NCBI GenBank assembly: GCA_023382975.1
Contig: JAHDXO010000010.1
Coordinates: 109,690 to 173,689 of the forward strand
Length of the DNA stretch: 64,000 bases
Origin: Pirellulaceae bacterium
GTDB lineage: Bacteria; Planctomycetota; Planctomycetia; Pirellulales; Pirellulaceae
Direction: 5' to 3'
How positions within the stretch are numbered: position 1 is the stretch's first letter; every line of letters starts with the position of its first letter. The notes beneath the pieces are model-generated. The model had not been told where the DNA came from. It saw nothing but the letters and a program-made list of their open reading frames with translations, and searched no databases. Positions 53,171-61,103 of the stretch are shown here, in pieces. The position numbers and the translations under genes were made by a program.

Positions 53171-53310
53171 GAGGCTGCTGAAAAAGTCGTGGGGTAAGCT
53201 TCCAGCTTGCCAAATGGGGCGTCTAGGAAAGTGCGGGAATCAAAGATACGAAAACTCGGCAAGCTGGAAGCTTACCCCACCTCGGTTCTTGCCAGTATTT
53301 CAGCAGGCTC
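53171..53310. repeat. 140-bp nested inverted repeat (MITE-like)
   Basis: Outer 13-bp ends, GAGGCTGCTGAAA (53171-53183) and the complement of GAGCCTGCTGAAA (53298-53310), differ at one base. Inside, a perfect 23-bp inverted repeat occupies 53189-53211 and 53258-53280 (starting GTGGGGTAAGCTTCCAGC). The centre is not repeated. It encodes no protein. GAG-CTGCTGAAA ends are common in insertion-element-like repeats, so a transposase in trans is plausible. I could not define a target duplication. Confidence 0.75.
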
Positions 53311-53325
53311 CAAAGGGATCAACGT

Positions 53326-53378
53326 GCGACGGGCATTCTTGCCCGTCGCGAGCCGGAAGACAGGCAAGGCCGCCTGTC
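53326..53378. repeat. two adjacent intergenic hairpins
   Basis: GCGACGGGC (53326-53334) pairs with GCCCGTCGC (53341-53349), and GACAGGC (53359-53365) pairs with GCCTGTC (53372-53378). They sit 31 bp before the 3' end of the minus-strand lipoprotein gene, between it and the nested repeat, and may end transcripts from both sides. Confidence 0.6.
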
Positions 53379-53408
53379 CTGCTGCTAAGGTGATTTCTGC
53401 CGCTTGCC

Positions 53409-53849
53409 TCAATCCTCGGGCCGAGGATTGGTGCCGGGTTGGTTTCCCGCGGCTTCCAGGAGCCCGCGAAACTGCTGTTCGAGATCTTTCAGTCCGGACA
53501 TCAATTCCGGATTGGGCGCGAAGCGGCTCACCCAACTGCTGTCCTTCAATTGTTCGAAGGGCGGCAAGGGCGAACCTGCGATCCCCAACGCCGGAGCAAG
53601 TTGAGCCAAGTTCTTCTGGAACTCGGTGCGTGCCGCTTCGTAACCTTGACGGATCTCGTCGACGCGGGCCAAGTCCGTGCGGGCAGCGTTTAATTGTCCC
53701 TGAAGTTCAGCACTGCTCGCTTCCAATTGGGCAACTTGCTCCTTGAGTTTCTGATTCTCGGCGGTCAATTTCGCCACTTTGGCACCGTCGCAACCGGAAA
53801 TCGCCACAACTCCCATCGTTGTCAACAAAATCGCACGGAACCCAGACAT
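53409..53849 (-). CDS. small coiled-coil lipoprotein
   Basis: A 146-residue protein. The start at 53849 (GGGGGAG five bases upstream) gives a lipoprotein signal (FRAILLTTMGVVAISGC) with lipobox Cys20. The next about 60 residues are a heptad coiled coil (VAKLTAENQKLKEQVAQLEA, SSAELQGQLNAARTDLARVD). The C-terminal part is Pro/Asn-rich (PNPELMSGLKDLEQQFRGLL, NQPGTNPRPED). It is predicted to be anchored in a membrane with a coiled-coil stalk. No enzymatic motif exists and the function is unknown. Confidence 0.82.
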   Translation of the reverse strand: MSGFRAILLTTMGVVAISGCDGAKVAKLTAENQKLKEQVAQLEASSAELQGQLNAARTDLARVDEIRQGYEAARTEFQKNLAQLAPALGIAGSPLPPFEQLKDSSWVSRFAPNPELMSGLKDLEQQFRGLLEAAGNQPGTNPRPED

Positions 53850-54029
53850 AGCCACTCCCCCTCGGTGATTCGGATGTCGATTTCAACCAGTCAGACGGAA
53901 CCTATCGTAGAACGGGATTCACTCCGCTGACAAGGGCGACATCGATACGATCGCAAACTGTGATCGTATTGACGTCACGGTCTGTTCGTGCCCCATGCTT
54001 TTCGTTTTGGCGAGCGAACTGCGAAACGC
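53850..54029. other. upstream part of divergent 363-bp intergenic region
   Basis: This stretch separates the small lipoprotein gene (-) from the exported protein at 54213 (+). Besides the inverted repeat at 53945-53969 and the palindrome TGACGTCA at 53970-53977, I see no gene or RNA. Confidence 0.5.
53945..53969. promoter_or_regulatory. operator-like inverted repeat
   Basis: ATACGATC (53945-53952) and GATCGTAT (53962-53969) form a perfect 8-bp inverted repeat with a 9-base spacer. The palindrome TGACGTCA follows directly. The location between two divergent genes suits a dimeric regulator, but no regulator is identified. Confidence 0.35.
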
Positions 54030-54059
54030 TTGCCAATTCAGCAGCACCCCGCATAGAAT
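54030..54059 (+). promoter_or_regulatory. candidate sigma-70 promoter of the exported protein
   Basis: TTGCCA (54030-54035) and TAGAAT (54054-54059), 18 bases apart, each match consensus at five of six positions. The start of the next gene is at 54213, leaving a leader of about 150 bp. Confidence 0.4.
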
Positions 54060-54212
54060 TGCACAAGAGCGTGGTACAGCGGTCACTCCAGCGAAAGACG
54101 CGGCACACGAATTGCTTGATCTGTCCTCTGGCAGAGATCTTCACTGACGTGCTGCGGTTTTCACGGGAACGATGGCTCGGGCGGTATTGGGAAAAGCAAA
54201 GGAGCGTGAGAC

Positions 54213-54923
54213 ATGAAACGCTTGATGTGGATCGGTGCGTTGCTGGTCGTCGGATTGCCGTTGGCTGCTTGGTCGCAGGATAGCGCAGAATCGTCGCCCG
54301 AGCTGACGGGCGAGCGACCGGTCCTGAAAACCACGGCGGAAAAGCGAGCTTGGCTGCGCAACGAGATGGTGCGGGGATTGAATCATCCGCGCGAGATTGC
54401 GGAAGTCCAGACGCGTTTGAACCGAATGACGCCCAAGCAGATCGATGCTTTGACCAACATCACCCTGGCGCAGCAGATTCCTCAGAATCAAGCGGCGGAT
54501 GTGGCGCTGCAACAGGCCCAGTTCGAACTCCAGCGTGCGAGGTGGCTGCGGCAGATGCTCGAGAACGAACTGTGGTGGCAGCGTTACAATTCGGTGGGTT
54601 ACATGCCCGTGATCGGCTGGCTGCCGGAGGGCACGCATCTGGGGGCTTCCGCCGTCGTCTCGCCGGATCGCCGATACGTACGAGTCAGTCCGACGCCGTT
54701 TTTTTCCAGCGTCGGGCCGGTGTATTCCTACAACCTGAACACCGGGCAGACTCGGCTGATGCCGCAGTACGGATACGGAACTCCTCCCTACATGTACTGG
54801 CCACGGGGCGGCGGCTACCGCTCGGGGGAAATTCCGAACCTGCCCGGTTCGTCGAACTCGGAACGAGCCGAACGGCGTGATCCGCCGAGAGTGTTCACCG
54901 ATTCGTACTGGGGTCGCCGGTAG
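54213..54923 (+). CDS. exported protein of unknown function
   Basis: A 236-residue protein with a signal peptide (MKRLMWIGALLVVGLPLAAW) after AAAGGAG. About 40-110 is helical (LRNEMVRGLNHPREIAEVQ, MTPKQIDALTNITLAQQIPQ, QAADVALQQAQFELQRARW). The C-terminal region has GASAVVSPDRRYVRVSPTPF, YSYNLNTGQTRLMPQYGYG and a Gly/Tyr/Arg-rich tail. The VVSPDRRYVRVS phrase is familiar from planctomycete exported proteins of unknown function. No catalytic motif is visible. A hairpin 19 bp after the stop may end its transcript and that of the tRNA. Confidence 0.78.
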   Translation: MKRLMWIGALLVVGLPLAAWSQDSAESSPELTGERPVLKTTAEKRAWLRNEMVRGLNHPREIAEVQTRLNRMTPKQIDALTNITLAQQIPQNQAADVALQQAQFELQRARWLRQMLENELWWQRYNSVGYMPVIGWLPEGTHLGASAVVSPDRRYVRVSPTPFFSSVGPVYSYNLNTGQTRLMPQYGYGTPPYMYWPRGGGYRSGEIPNLPGSSNSERAERRDPPRVFTDSYWGRR

Positions 54924-54941
54924 CAGCCCTCGCGCAACAAA

Positions 54942-54980
54942 AAAGGACTCGCGCTGCTCTTGTCTGAGAGCGAGTCCTTT
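54942..54980 (-). terminator. Rho-independent terminator of tRNA-Leu (possibly bidirectional)
   Basis: AAAGGACTCGC (54942-54952) pairs perfectly with GCGAGTCCTTT (54970-54980), an 11-bp stem with a 17-base loop. Reading the minus strand, the stem is followed by a run of six T, a strong intrinsic terminator just after the tRNA. Plus-strand U-run is shorter. Confidence 0.8.
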
Positions 54981-54993
54981 CAAGATGCTCAAG

Positions 54994-55078
54994 TGCGGGA
55001 AACAGGACTTGAACCTGCACGGGGTTAACCCCCACCAGGCCCTCAACCTGGCGCGTCTGCCAATTCCGCCATTCCCGC
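54994..55078 (-). tRNA. tRNA-Leu(GAG)
   Basis: An 85-nt gene on the minus strand. The acceptor stem GCGGGAA pairs with TTCCCGC, with A as discriminator and no encoded CCA. The anticodon arm is CCAGG-TTGAGGG-CCTGG, giving anticodon GAG (reads CUC and CUU). A long class II variable arm and the GGTTCAAGTCC T-arm confirm tRNA-Leu. It is 119 bp downstream of rplU on the same strand and is followed by an intrinsic terminator. Confidence 0.96.
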
Positions 55079-55197
55079 TGGCAATGGGCGTTTGCACCGT
55101 GTGTCGAGGCAGTCAACCGCCGATCGACGCAGCGCAAACCGTTTTCCAACTTCAGTCTTAGGCCAACCGCTGCGGCCGTCAAGACGCCATGCGTGCT

Positions 55198-55509
55198 TCA
55201 CGCCGAGATCTTGTTGATGCGGACGCGGGTAAAGATCTGACGGTGCCCCGTCCGGCGACGGGAGTTCTTGCGGCGGCGCAGCTTCTGGACGTAGATCTTT
55301 TCGCCTTTGATCGGTCCGATTACCTTGGCCGTGACGCTGGCACCATCGACGGTCGGCTTTCCTAGCTTCAGACCCTCATCGCCCGAGACGGCAAGCACCC
55401 GGTCAAACGTCAGTTCGTCGCCGGAAGAGAGCTCTCGGTAGTCGATCTCCAACTCCTGGCCTTCCTCCACTTTGTACTGTCGCCCGCCATCTGCAATAAT
55501 CGCGTACAT
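55198..55509 (-). CDS. rplU: 50S ribosomal protein L21
   Basis: A 103-residue ribosomal protein. It matches L21 throughout: MYAIIADGGRQYKVEEGQEL, the FDRVLAVSGDEGLKLGKPTV segment, VTAKVIGPIKGEKIYVQKLR and the basic RRKNSRRRTGHRQIFTRVRI C-terminus. It binds 23S rRNA domain II. The ATG at 55509 has AGGTG six bases upstream; an in-frame GTG three codons earlier is possible. L27 (rpmA), which usually follows rplU, is not encoded downstream; a tRNA-Leu lies there instead. Confidence 0.97.
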   Translation of the reverse strand: MYAIIADGGRQYKVEEGQELEIDYRELSSGDELTFDRVLAVSGDEGLKLGKPTVDGASVTAKVIGPIKGEKIYVQKLRRRKNSRRRTGHRQIFTRVRINKISA

Positions 55510-55846
55510 GCCTGTCACCTAGTGAGATTATTCGTTTTCCCGGATCGCGAGTTCAGAATTTGGCATCTGCCTCGTTTTTGTGCAAGAGGTGAGATTTTAA
55601 CGAAGCGAAGCTGGGCTGTCGAGGGCCAAACCCTGCGAAGCAAGAAGGACGGGAAACCGGGCCAATCGACCTGCTGAGACAACAGAAGCCCCCGCCTCGA
55701 CCGGGTTTTTCACTCGTTTGGGTGTTCTAAATTTCCTTGAAGATTGGTCCCAATTTCATTTGCGTCAATTTGACATACACACAAAGGACACAGATAGCCT
55801 GATTTCAAGTCGTAATTGCGAATTATTGTCACCAAGGAATTGTGCG
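55510..55846. other. 337-bp divergent intergenic region
   Basis: This AT-richer stretch separates rplU (-) from kbl (+) and presumably carries both promoters. TTGACA at 55770-55775 is a perfect -35, but the best -10 candidate (GATAGC at 55793-55798, 17-base spacing) is weak. No RNA gene or repeat was recognised. Confidence 0.45.
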
Positions 55847-57034
55847 ATGTACGGAGCGATTCAACAGTATTTGACAAAGCAGTTGGACGAGATTCGAACC
55901 GCCGGACTCTTCAAGGCCGAGCGGATGATCACGACACCGCAGGCTGCGCACATCCGCGTCGCGGACGGCCAACCGGTCTTGAACCTGTGCGCGAACAACT
56001 ATCTGGGACTGGCCGAACATCCCGAAGTGACCGCGGCGGCGCACGAGGCATTGGATCGCTGGGGGTACGGACTGGCTTCGGTTCGTTTCATCTGCGGTAC
56101 CCAGGCGGTCCACAAGCAATTGGAGGAGAAGATCAGCGAGTTTCTGGGAACCGAGGACACGATCCTGTACAGCTCGTGCTTCGACGCCAACGGCGGGTTA
56201 TTCGAGACGATCCTGAGCGCCGAAGACGCGGTGATCTCCGACGAGCTGAATCACGCCAGCATCATCGACGGCGTGCGGCTCTGCAAAGCGGCCCGATACC
56301 GCTACCGGAACAACGACATGGCGGATCTCGAAGCCCGCTTGCAGGAGGCGGCAGGAGCACGGTTTCGGCAGATCGCCACGGACGGAGTGTTTTCCATGGA
56401 CGGGACGATCGCCAATCTGCCTGCGATCTGCGATCTGGCGGATCGATACGACGCGATGGTCATGGTGGACGACTCGCACGCCGTGGGCTTCATGGGACCG
56501 CGAGGTCGCGGCACGCCCGAGTATCACGGCGTGAGCGACCGGGTGGACATCATCACGGGAACGTTGGGCAAGGCGCTGGGCGGTGCCAGTGGCGGCTACA
56601 CCAGCGGCCGTCGCGAGATCGTCCAGTTGCTGCGTCAACGGTCGCGGCCCTACTTGTTTTCCAATTCGCTCGCTCCCCCGATCGCCGGCGCAGCGATCAA
56701 GACCTTGGATCTGCTGTCGCGTTCGACGGAATTGCGGGATCGCTTGGATTCGAACACGCGATTCTTCCGCCAGGGCATGGCCGATTCGGGCTTCGAGATC
56801 TTGCCGGGCGAGCATCCGATCGTGCCGATCATGTTGGGCGACGCCGCGTTGGCGTCCCGCATGGCGGACGCCATGCTGGCCCGAGGTGTTTACGTGATCG
56901 GGTTCTCGTATCCCGTTGTCCCCAAAGGCAAGGCGCGAATCCGCACGCAGATCTCGGCTGCCCACACTCGGCAAGATCTCGAACGAGCCATCGAGGCGTT
57001 CTGCCAAGTGAAAGGCGAACTTGGGCTGGAGTGA
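55847..57034 (+). CDS. kbl: glycine C-acetyltransferase (2-amino-3-ketobutyrate CoA ligase)
   Basis: A 395-residue PLP enzyme of the alpha-oxoamine synthase family. Typical sequence includes [74 protein letters not shown] and [20 protein letters not shown]. The PLP-binding Lys242 lies in [14 protein letters not shown]. By family, it interconverts 2-amino-3-oxobutyrate plus CoA with glycine plus acetyl-CoA in threonine degradation. The close match to Kbl (rather than BioF or HemA) comes from the N-terminus and the YHGV(S) segment. The partner threonine dehydrogenase (tdh) is not adjacent. AAGGA lies eight bases before the ATG at 55847. Confidence 0.95.
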   Translation: MYGAIQQYLTKQLDEIRTAGLFKAERMITTPQAAHIRVADGQPVLNLCANNYLGLAEHPEVTAAAHEALDRWGYGLASVRFICGTQAVHKQLEEKISEFLGTEDTILYSSCFDANGGLFETILSAEDAVISDELNHASIIDGVRLCKAARYRYRNNDMADLEARLQEAAGARFRQIATDGVFSMDGTIANLPAICDLADRYDAMVMVDDSHAVGFMGPRGRGTPEYHGVSDRVDIITGTLGKALGGASGGYTSGRREIVQLLRQRSRPYLFSNSLAPPIAGAAIKTLDLLSRSTELRDRLDSNTRFFRQGMADSGFEILPGEHPIVPIMLGDAALASRMADAMLARGVYVIGFSYPVVPKGKARIRTQISAAHTRQDLERAIEAFCQVKGELGLE

Positions 57035-57070
57035 AATCCGGCCGCTCGGGAAGAAGCAAGCGATCACGAT

Positions 57071-57835
57071 CTACCGCGTTTCGACGGTGCTCCCACAGCA
57101 AGGACAATCGTCGCGGCGGGCCAATTCGACCGTGCCCACGTAGCCGTGGTAGGCATCGTAGGTGAACATCTTGCCCCAGAGCGGTTTGCCGGTATCCGAC
57201 AGAATTTTGATGGCTTCCAAGGCGGCCAACGATCCGATCGCCGACGAGATGGCGCCGACGACCGGAAACGCCTCTTCGAAGGGCGGCGGTTCGGGATAGA
57301 CGCATTGCAGACACGCCGTGCGCCCCGGTTGGTACACGGCCAGCGTGCCGCTCATTCCCCACTGGGCCGCGTCGATCAGCGGGACGCCCGCTCGCACCGC
57401 CGCTCGGTTCAGACGCAGCCGTTCGTCAAAGGTCGGCGGACAGGAAAGAAAGATGTCGCATCGCTCGGCCAGTCGGCAAGCTTCGTCGTCGTTCGGCTCG
57501 TGAGCGATCGCTTCGACGTCCACAAACCGGTTCATCGCTCGTAGCCGATCGGCGAAGGCGGGTGCCCTGAGTTGATGTAGACCGGCTTCGCTGCCCAGCA
57601 CTTGGCGGTTCAGGTCGGGCGAGATCAGTTCGCCGCCGTGCGCGATGACGATGCGGCCGACTCCGGCCATCGTCAGCATCAAGGCCGCGGGGCCGCCCAT
57701 CCCACCGACACGCGTGATCAAAGCCGTGGCGTTTGCCAACCGTCGCTGCCCTTCCCGGCTCAGTACTCCGGGACCGATTTGACGCGAGTAGCGATCCCAA
57801 TGCTCGGCTGTCAATTCAGGAGGGTTTTCCAACAT
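57071..57835 (-). CDS. ThiF/MoeB/HesA-family (E1-like) protein
   Basis: A 254-residue protein of the adenylating E1-like superfamily. The start RYSRQIGPGVLS and the P-loop-like VGGMGGPAALMLTMAG are typical, as are SPDLNRQVLGSEAG and two CxxC zinc pairs (CLQC about 196 and CPCC near the end). Several active-site positions differ from MoeB/ThiF: the strand after the glycine loop reads IVIAHGGELI (Asp-x-Asp lost), and the helix segment expected to end in a catalytic Asp reads DIFLSCPPTFDER. Adenylating activity is therefore uncertain. It lies 15 bp after the aat stop on the same strand. No sulfur-carrier gene is near. Confidence 0.85.
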   Translation of the reverse strand: MLENPPELTAEHWDRYSRQIGPGVLSREGQRRLANATALITRVGGMGGPAALMLTMAGVGRIVIAHGGELISPDLNRQVLGSEAGLHQLRAPAFADRLRAMNRFVDVEAIAHEPNDDEACRLAERCDIFLSCPPTFDERLRLNRAAVRAGVPLIDAAQWGMSGTLAVYQPGRTACLQCVYPEPPPFEEAFPVVGAISSAIGSLAALEAIKILSDTGKPLWGKMFTYDAYHGYVGTVELARRDDCPCCGSTVETR

Positions 57836-57850
57836 CGTCGGCTTGTTCGC

Positions 57851-58528
57851 TTAACCAAAAGTAACAGGCAATTCCAGGCACTGCGCCAGACGTGCGAGAA
57901 ACTCGCGGCGGCGAATCAACTTGGCCCCCATCCGCCGCAGGTGAGGTGTCGACTGCTGAACGTCGAACAGACGAAAACCGCGTTGGCGCAAGCGTTCGAC
58001 CAAAAAGACTACCGCGGCCTTCGAGGCATCTCGCCGGGAATGGAACATCGACTCGCCCGCAAAAAACCCGCCCAACGCCATCCCATACAGGCCTCCCACC
58101 AACGATCCGCTCTGCCAGACTTCGACGCTGTGGGCCCAGCCCAATTCGTGCATTCGCTGGTACGCATCCACCATGGCCGGGGTGATCCATGTCCCGTCGG
58201 ATTCTCTTCGAGGCGCCGCGCAAGCCTCGATCACAGCGTCGAAAGCTTGATCAAACGTCACCTCGAATTCGCCTCGCCGGATTCGCCGCCCCAATCGTTC
58301 GGGGACATGCAAATCCTCAAAGTCCAACACGGCACGTGGGTCCGGACTGAACCAAGCCAGAATCTCGGCATCCTCGAGGACCACCGGCCAGGGAAAAATT
58401 CCCCTCCGGTAAGCCATTAGAATCCATTCCGGGGACAGGCTGCCCCCGATCATCAGTAGCCCGTCCGGGCGGGACTTGGAAACCGGCGGAAACCAAGGCT
58501 CGTCGAGTTGGTGAATTCGACTTGGCAT
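57851..58528 (-). CDS. aat: leucyl/phenylalanyl-tRNA--protein transferase
   Basis: A 225-residue enzyme that adds Leu or Phe from aminoacyl-tRNA to N-terminal Arg or Lys of proteins, marking them for the ClpAPS N-degron pathway. Family motifs include LLMIGGSLSPEWILMAYRRG, FPWPVVLEDAEILAWFSPDP, GTWITPAMVDAYQRMHELGW and GMALGGFFAGESMFHSRRDA with the catalytic-loop Asp/Gln. Length is typical. It is the first of a two-gene minus-strand unit with the ThiF-like gene, divergent from htrA. Confidence 0.95.
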   Translation of the reverse strand: MPSRIHQLDEPWFPPVSKSRPDGLLMIGGSLSPEWILMAYRRGIFPWPVVLEDAEILAWFSPDPRAVLDFEDLHVPERLGRRIRRGEFEVTFDQAFDAVIEACAAPRRESDGTWITPAMVDAYQRMHELGWAHSVEVWQSGSLVGGLYGMALGGFFAGESMFHSRRDASKAAVVFLVERLRQRGFRLFDVQQSTPHLRRMGAKLIRRREFLARLAQCLELPVTFG

Positions 58529-58638
58529 GGCTGCCTATGGTAACTCGGCTGCCGATTGCGACAAGGTCTACCGCCGGAAAGCGGAAAAATATGCGTCTCG
58601 AAGCCATGCTAAACCTCGGCAGCTTGTCGGCGGGTGGG

Positions 58639-58644
58639 TATAAT
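58639..58644 (+). promoter_or_regulatory. candidate -10 element of the HtrA gene
   Basis: A perfect TATAAT lies 50 bp before the start. A good -35 at the usual distance is not evident (TCGGCA at 58616), so it may be an extended or regulated promoter. Confidence 0.35.
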
Positions 58645-58694
58645 GCACAGCATCGGGTTTCCCCGAGTGGTGGAGATAAAGAGGGCAGTGGCTT

Positions 58695-59987
58695 ATGTCT
58701 GATCCATACGAATTCACCGAGCAACCATACCGCCAACCGCTGGAACCTCCGTCGCTGCCTGTCGGTCCTGCCGAGAACTCATCGCCGACCGACGAATCCA
58801 CCAAGGCGTCTGCGCCGAGCCAGACGCCAGCGGGCGGATCGAGTCTGATTTTCACGCTGCCACGCGTGGCCGCGTTGATGATGTTGTGGATGGTGCTGCA
58901 ATACCTGGTGCCGTACTTGCTGGAGCGTTACCAATATGCTGCCGCCCGCGGTCGGCAGCGGGCGGAATACGAAATCGCGGCCGAAGGTCTGAAAACGTTG
59001 CCGCTGGACGGACTGTCGAAAGCCTATCAAATGGTCTCGCAGCAGGTGGCTCCCAGCGTGGTGCATATCGACGTCCGCAGCGAAAGCGACGACATTTCCC
59101 CGGCTCGCCGAATCACGGATCCCTTCGCGCCCCGAGCACCGATGAACCGCGGACAGGGATCGGGAGTGATTGTCGATTCGGCTGGTTACATCGTCACGAA
59201 TTACCATGTGGTGCAGCAAGCCGGTTCGATTCGCGTCTCGCTGAGCGACGGTCGGAGCCTGTCCGCGCGAGTGGTCGGCTTCGACGACATGACCGACTTG
59301 GCCCTGCTGAAAGTCGATGGCGGATCGATGGTCGCCGCGGACTGGGGCGACAGTGACGAACTGGAGGTCGGGGCATTGGTCTGGGCTGTCGGCAGTCCGT
59401 TCGGACTGCAGAGCACGACGACCTTCGGCATTTTGAGCGGCAAGCACCGGGCGGGCATGGCGGGCGAGGTCTATCAGGACTTTCTGCAAACCGACGCGGC
59501 TGTGAATCCCGGCAACAGCGGCGGACCGCTGGTCGATGTGCGAGGCAAGATCGTCGGGATCAACACGGCCATCTTGGGCGAAGCGTTTCAAGGCGTCAGT
59601 TTCGCGATTCCCAGCCGGGTTGCCAGGCATGTCGTCGAACGGCTGAAGAACGAAGGCCGGGTGGCCCGCGGTTGGCTCGGGGTCGAGTTGCGTCCGGTCA
59701 GCGAGGAAGACGTCGCCAACTTCGACCTGCCGAACAGTTTCGGAGCCTGCATCGTCCGCTGCTACGACGATCATGGACTCGCGTCGCCCGCCCGCTTGGC
59801 AGGCATTCAAACGGGAGACGTGATCGTCCGCTGGAACGATCGGCCGATAAGGAAGCCGGACGAGTTGATGCGCGCCGTGGCCGAGACGGAAGTCCATTCC
59901 ACGGTCGTCGTCGCGATCCGTCGCGACGGACGCGAATTGACGCTGGAGGTCCAGGTTGCCGAGCGTCCGGCCGACCTGCGATCGTAG
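58695..59987 (+). CDS. HtrA/DegP-family serine protease with PDZ domain
   Basis: A 430-residue membrane-anchored protease. A Pro/Ser-rich N-terminus (about 1-50) is followed by one transmembrane helix (VAALMMLWMVLQYLVPYLL, about 57-77). The trypsin-like domain has the complete triad: His171 (NYHVV), Asp201 (DLALLKV) and Ser275 (NPGNSGGPL). One PDZ domain (about 335-425, GWLGVELRPVSEEDV, LAGIQTGDVIVRWND) follows. By family, it degrades misfolded envelope proteins, and the PDZ binds C-termini or senses stress. GAGGG lies nine bases before the ATG. Confidence 0.93.
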   Translation: MSDPYEFTEQPYRQPLEPPSLPVGPAENSSPTDESTKASAPSQTPAGGSSLIFTLPRVAALMMLWMVLQYLVPYLLERYQYAAARGRQRAEYEIAAEGLKTLPLDGLSKAYQMVSQQVAPSVVHIDVRSESDDISPARRITDPFAPRAPMNRGQGSGVIVDSAGYIVTNYHVVQQAGSIRVSLSDGRSLSARVVGFDDMTDLALLKVDGGSMVAADWGDSDELEVGALVWAVGSPFGLQSTTTFGILSGKHRAGMAGEVYQDFLQTDAAVNPGNSGGPLVDVRGKIVGINTAILGEAFQGVSFAIPSRVARHVVERLKNEGRVARGWLGVELRPVSEEDVANFDLPNSFGACIVRCYDDHGLASPARLAGIQTGDVIVRWNDRPIRKPDELMRAVAETEVHSTVVVAIRRDGRELTLEVQVAERPADLRS

Positions 59988-60124
59988 CGGTTGAGCCCCA
60001 CCCCAAGCGCACGTCGGGCTTTCGCGTCTGACCGGCCGGGCGAAAGGGCAAGACCTACTCTTGATTGCGGACGAAGACCGGGTTACGAAGGTGTACTCAC
60101 CCGAAGCGTTGGCGAGGTAGCGGA

Positions 60125-60682
60125 ATGGAATGGATTTTCGAAGACCCGGTCCCGGCGATGATCGTCGGCGGTCTGACCGCGGCTATCCTCGGCGGTGGCT
60201 GGATTCAAACGGGGCGCCAACCCTTGTTGTACCTGATGATCGCCGTGATCATTTTCACCGTCGCGCTAGTCATCGTCGAGCGTTTAGTAGTCACGCAGCG
60301 CGAGCGGGTCACGGACACGCTGTTCGAAATCGCGCGACTGGTCGCCAAGAACGATATCGAAGCAGCGTCCGGCTACGCCTACTCCGGAGCGCCGCAAATC
60401 CGCCAGGCGGCGATCGCGGAACTATCGCTCTACCATTTCCAAGCGGTCGACATCAAACGCAATCTGAACGTCAAAGTCTATCCGGACCAGGATCCGCCCA
60501 AGGCCACCGCGGACTTCAACGTCGTCGTGACCCTCGGCACTCGGGACGGATTCATCTCCGAGCGTCGCGTCCCTCGCTACGTGGAACTCACCATGTACCG
60601 CGAAGCGGATGGCCAATGGCGAGTCGCCGACTATGCCCACGACGACCCTCGCCGCGGCTGGATGGTAGACGACCGCCCCTGA
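60125..60682 (+). CDS. membrane protein with NTF2-like domain
   Basis: A 185-residue protein. Two hydrophobic segments (VPAMIVGGLTAAILGGGW and LLYLMIAVIIFTVALVIV) are followed by a soluble alpha+beta domain (about 60-180). It includes RVTDTLFEIARLVAKNDIE, ASGYAYSGAPQIRQAAIAEL, TADFNVVVTLGTRDGFISER and VELTMYREADGQWRVADYAH, a pattern typical of NTF2/SnoaL-like or DUF4878-type folds. The C-terminal DPRRGWMVDDRP is short and polar. No catalytic residues can be named. GAGGT lies six bases before the chosen ATG. Confidence 0.8.
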   Translation: MEWIFEDPVPAMIVGGLTAAILGGGWIQTGRQPLLYLMIAVIIFTVALVIVERLVVTQRERVTDTLFEIARLVAKNDIEAASGYAYSGAPQIRQAAIAELSLYHFQAVDIKRNLNVKVYPDQDPPKATADFNVVVTLGTRDGFISERRVPRYVELTMYREADGQWRVADYAHDDPRRGWMVDDRP

Positions 60683-60686
60683 CGCA

Positions 60687-60755
60687 CCCCGGCGAGCGTG
60701 GCGGCGTCAGCCCCACTGTAATCCCATCCCCGGCGAGCATGGCGGCGTCAGTCCC
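60687..60755. repeat. tandem repeat (CCGGCGAGC-type)
   Basis: Two direct copies, about 28 bp each, at 60687-60714 and 60728-60755, both reading CCCCGGCGAGC or CCCCGGCGAGCAT followed by GGCGGCGTCAG. A few bases differ. This unit is familiar as a high-copy intergenic repeat in planctomycete genomes. It follows the NTF2-like gene. Confidence 0.75.
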
Positions 60756-61103
60756 TCGGTGATCCGTTCGCCGAAATTCACCGGATGGGCTCACGTCCAC
60801 CGCTCGCCAATTTCCCACGAACGACCGGGATCTTGCCGACTACCCACTACCTGCAATCAGATCAAAGTATCCTGACGAGCCCATTGGTCCGCGAGAACCA
60901 ACCCCTTCTTGTTACTGAAATCGATACCACCCACCTAAGAACTTTTTCCTGGTTTTCCCGCGAAAACCGTTGCAGTTCGACTCCGTTGCGTTATCCTGAA
61001 AATCCAGCAGATATGCATAGTCGTTTGTCGCCTTCAGTTGACTGCTCCGTTTCGCCCAGTTTTTGGATGGCAGTCAACGTGCGTTTCTTTCGTAAAGGCA
61101 CTC
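60756..61103. other. 348-bp intergenic region
   Basis: AT-richer sequence before the GT41 fusion gene. GGTTTTC (60951-60957) and GAAAACC (60962-60968) make a small palindrome, and TTGCAG at 60970 with TATCCT at 60992 is a weak promoter pair. No RNA gene was recognised. Confidence 0.45.

Noticed and set aside
53171..53310. Complete insertion sequence
   Set aside because: No transposase frame fits inside 140 bp.
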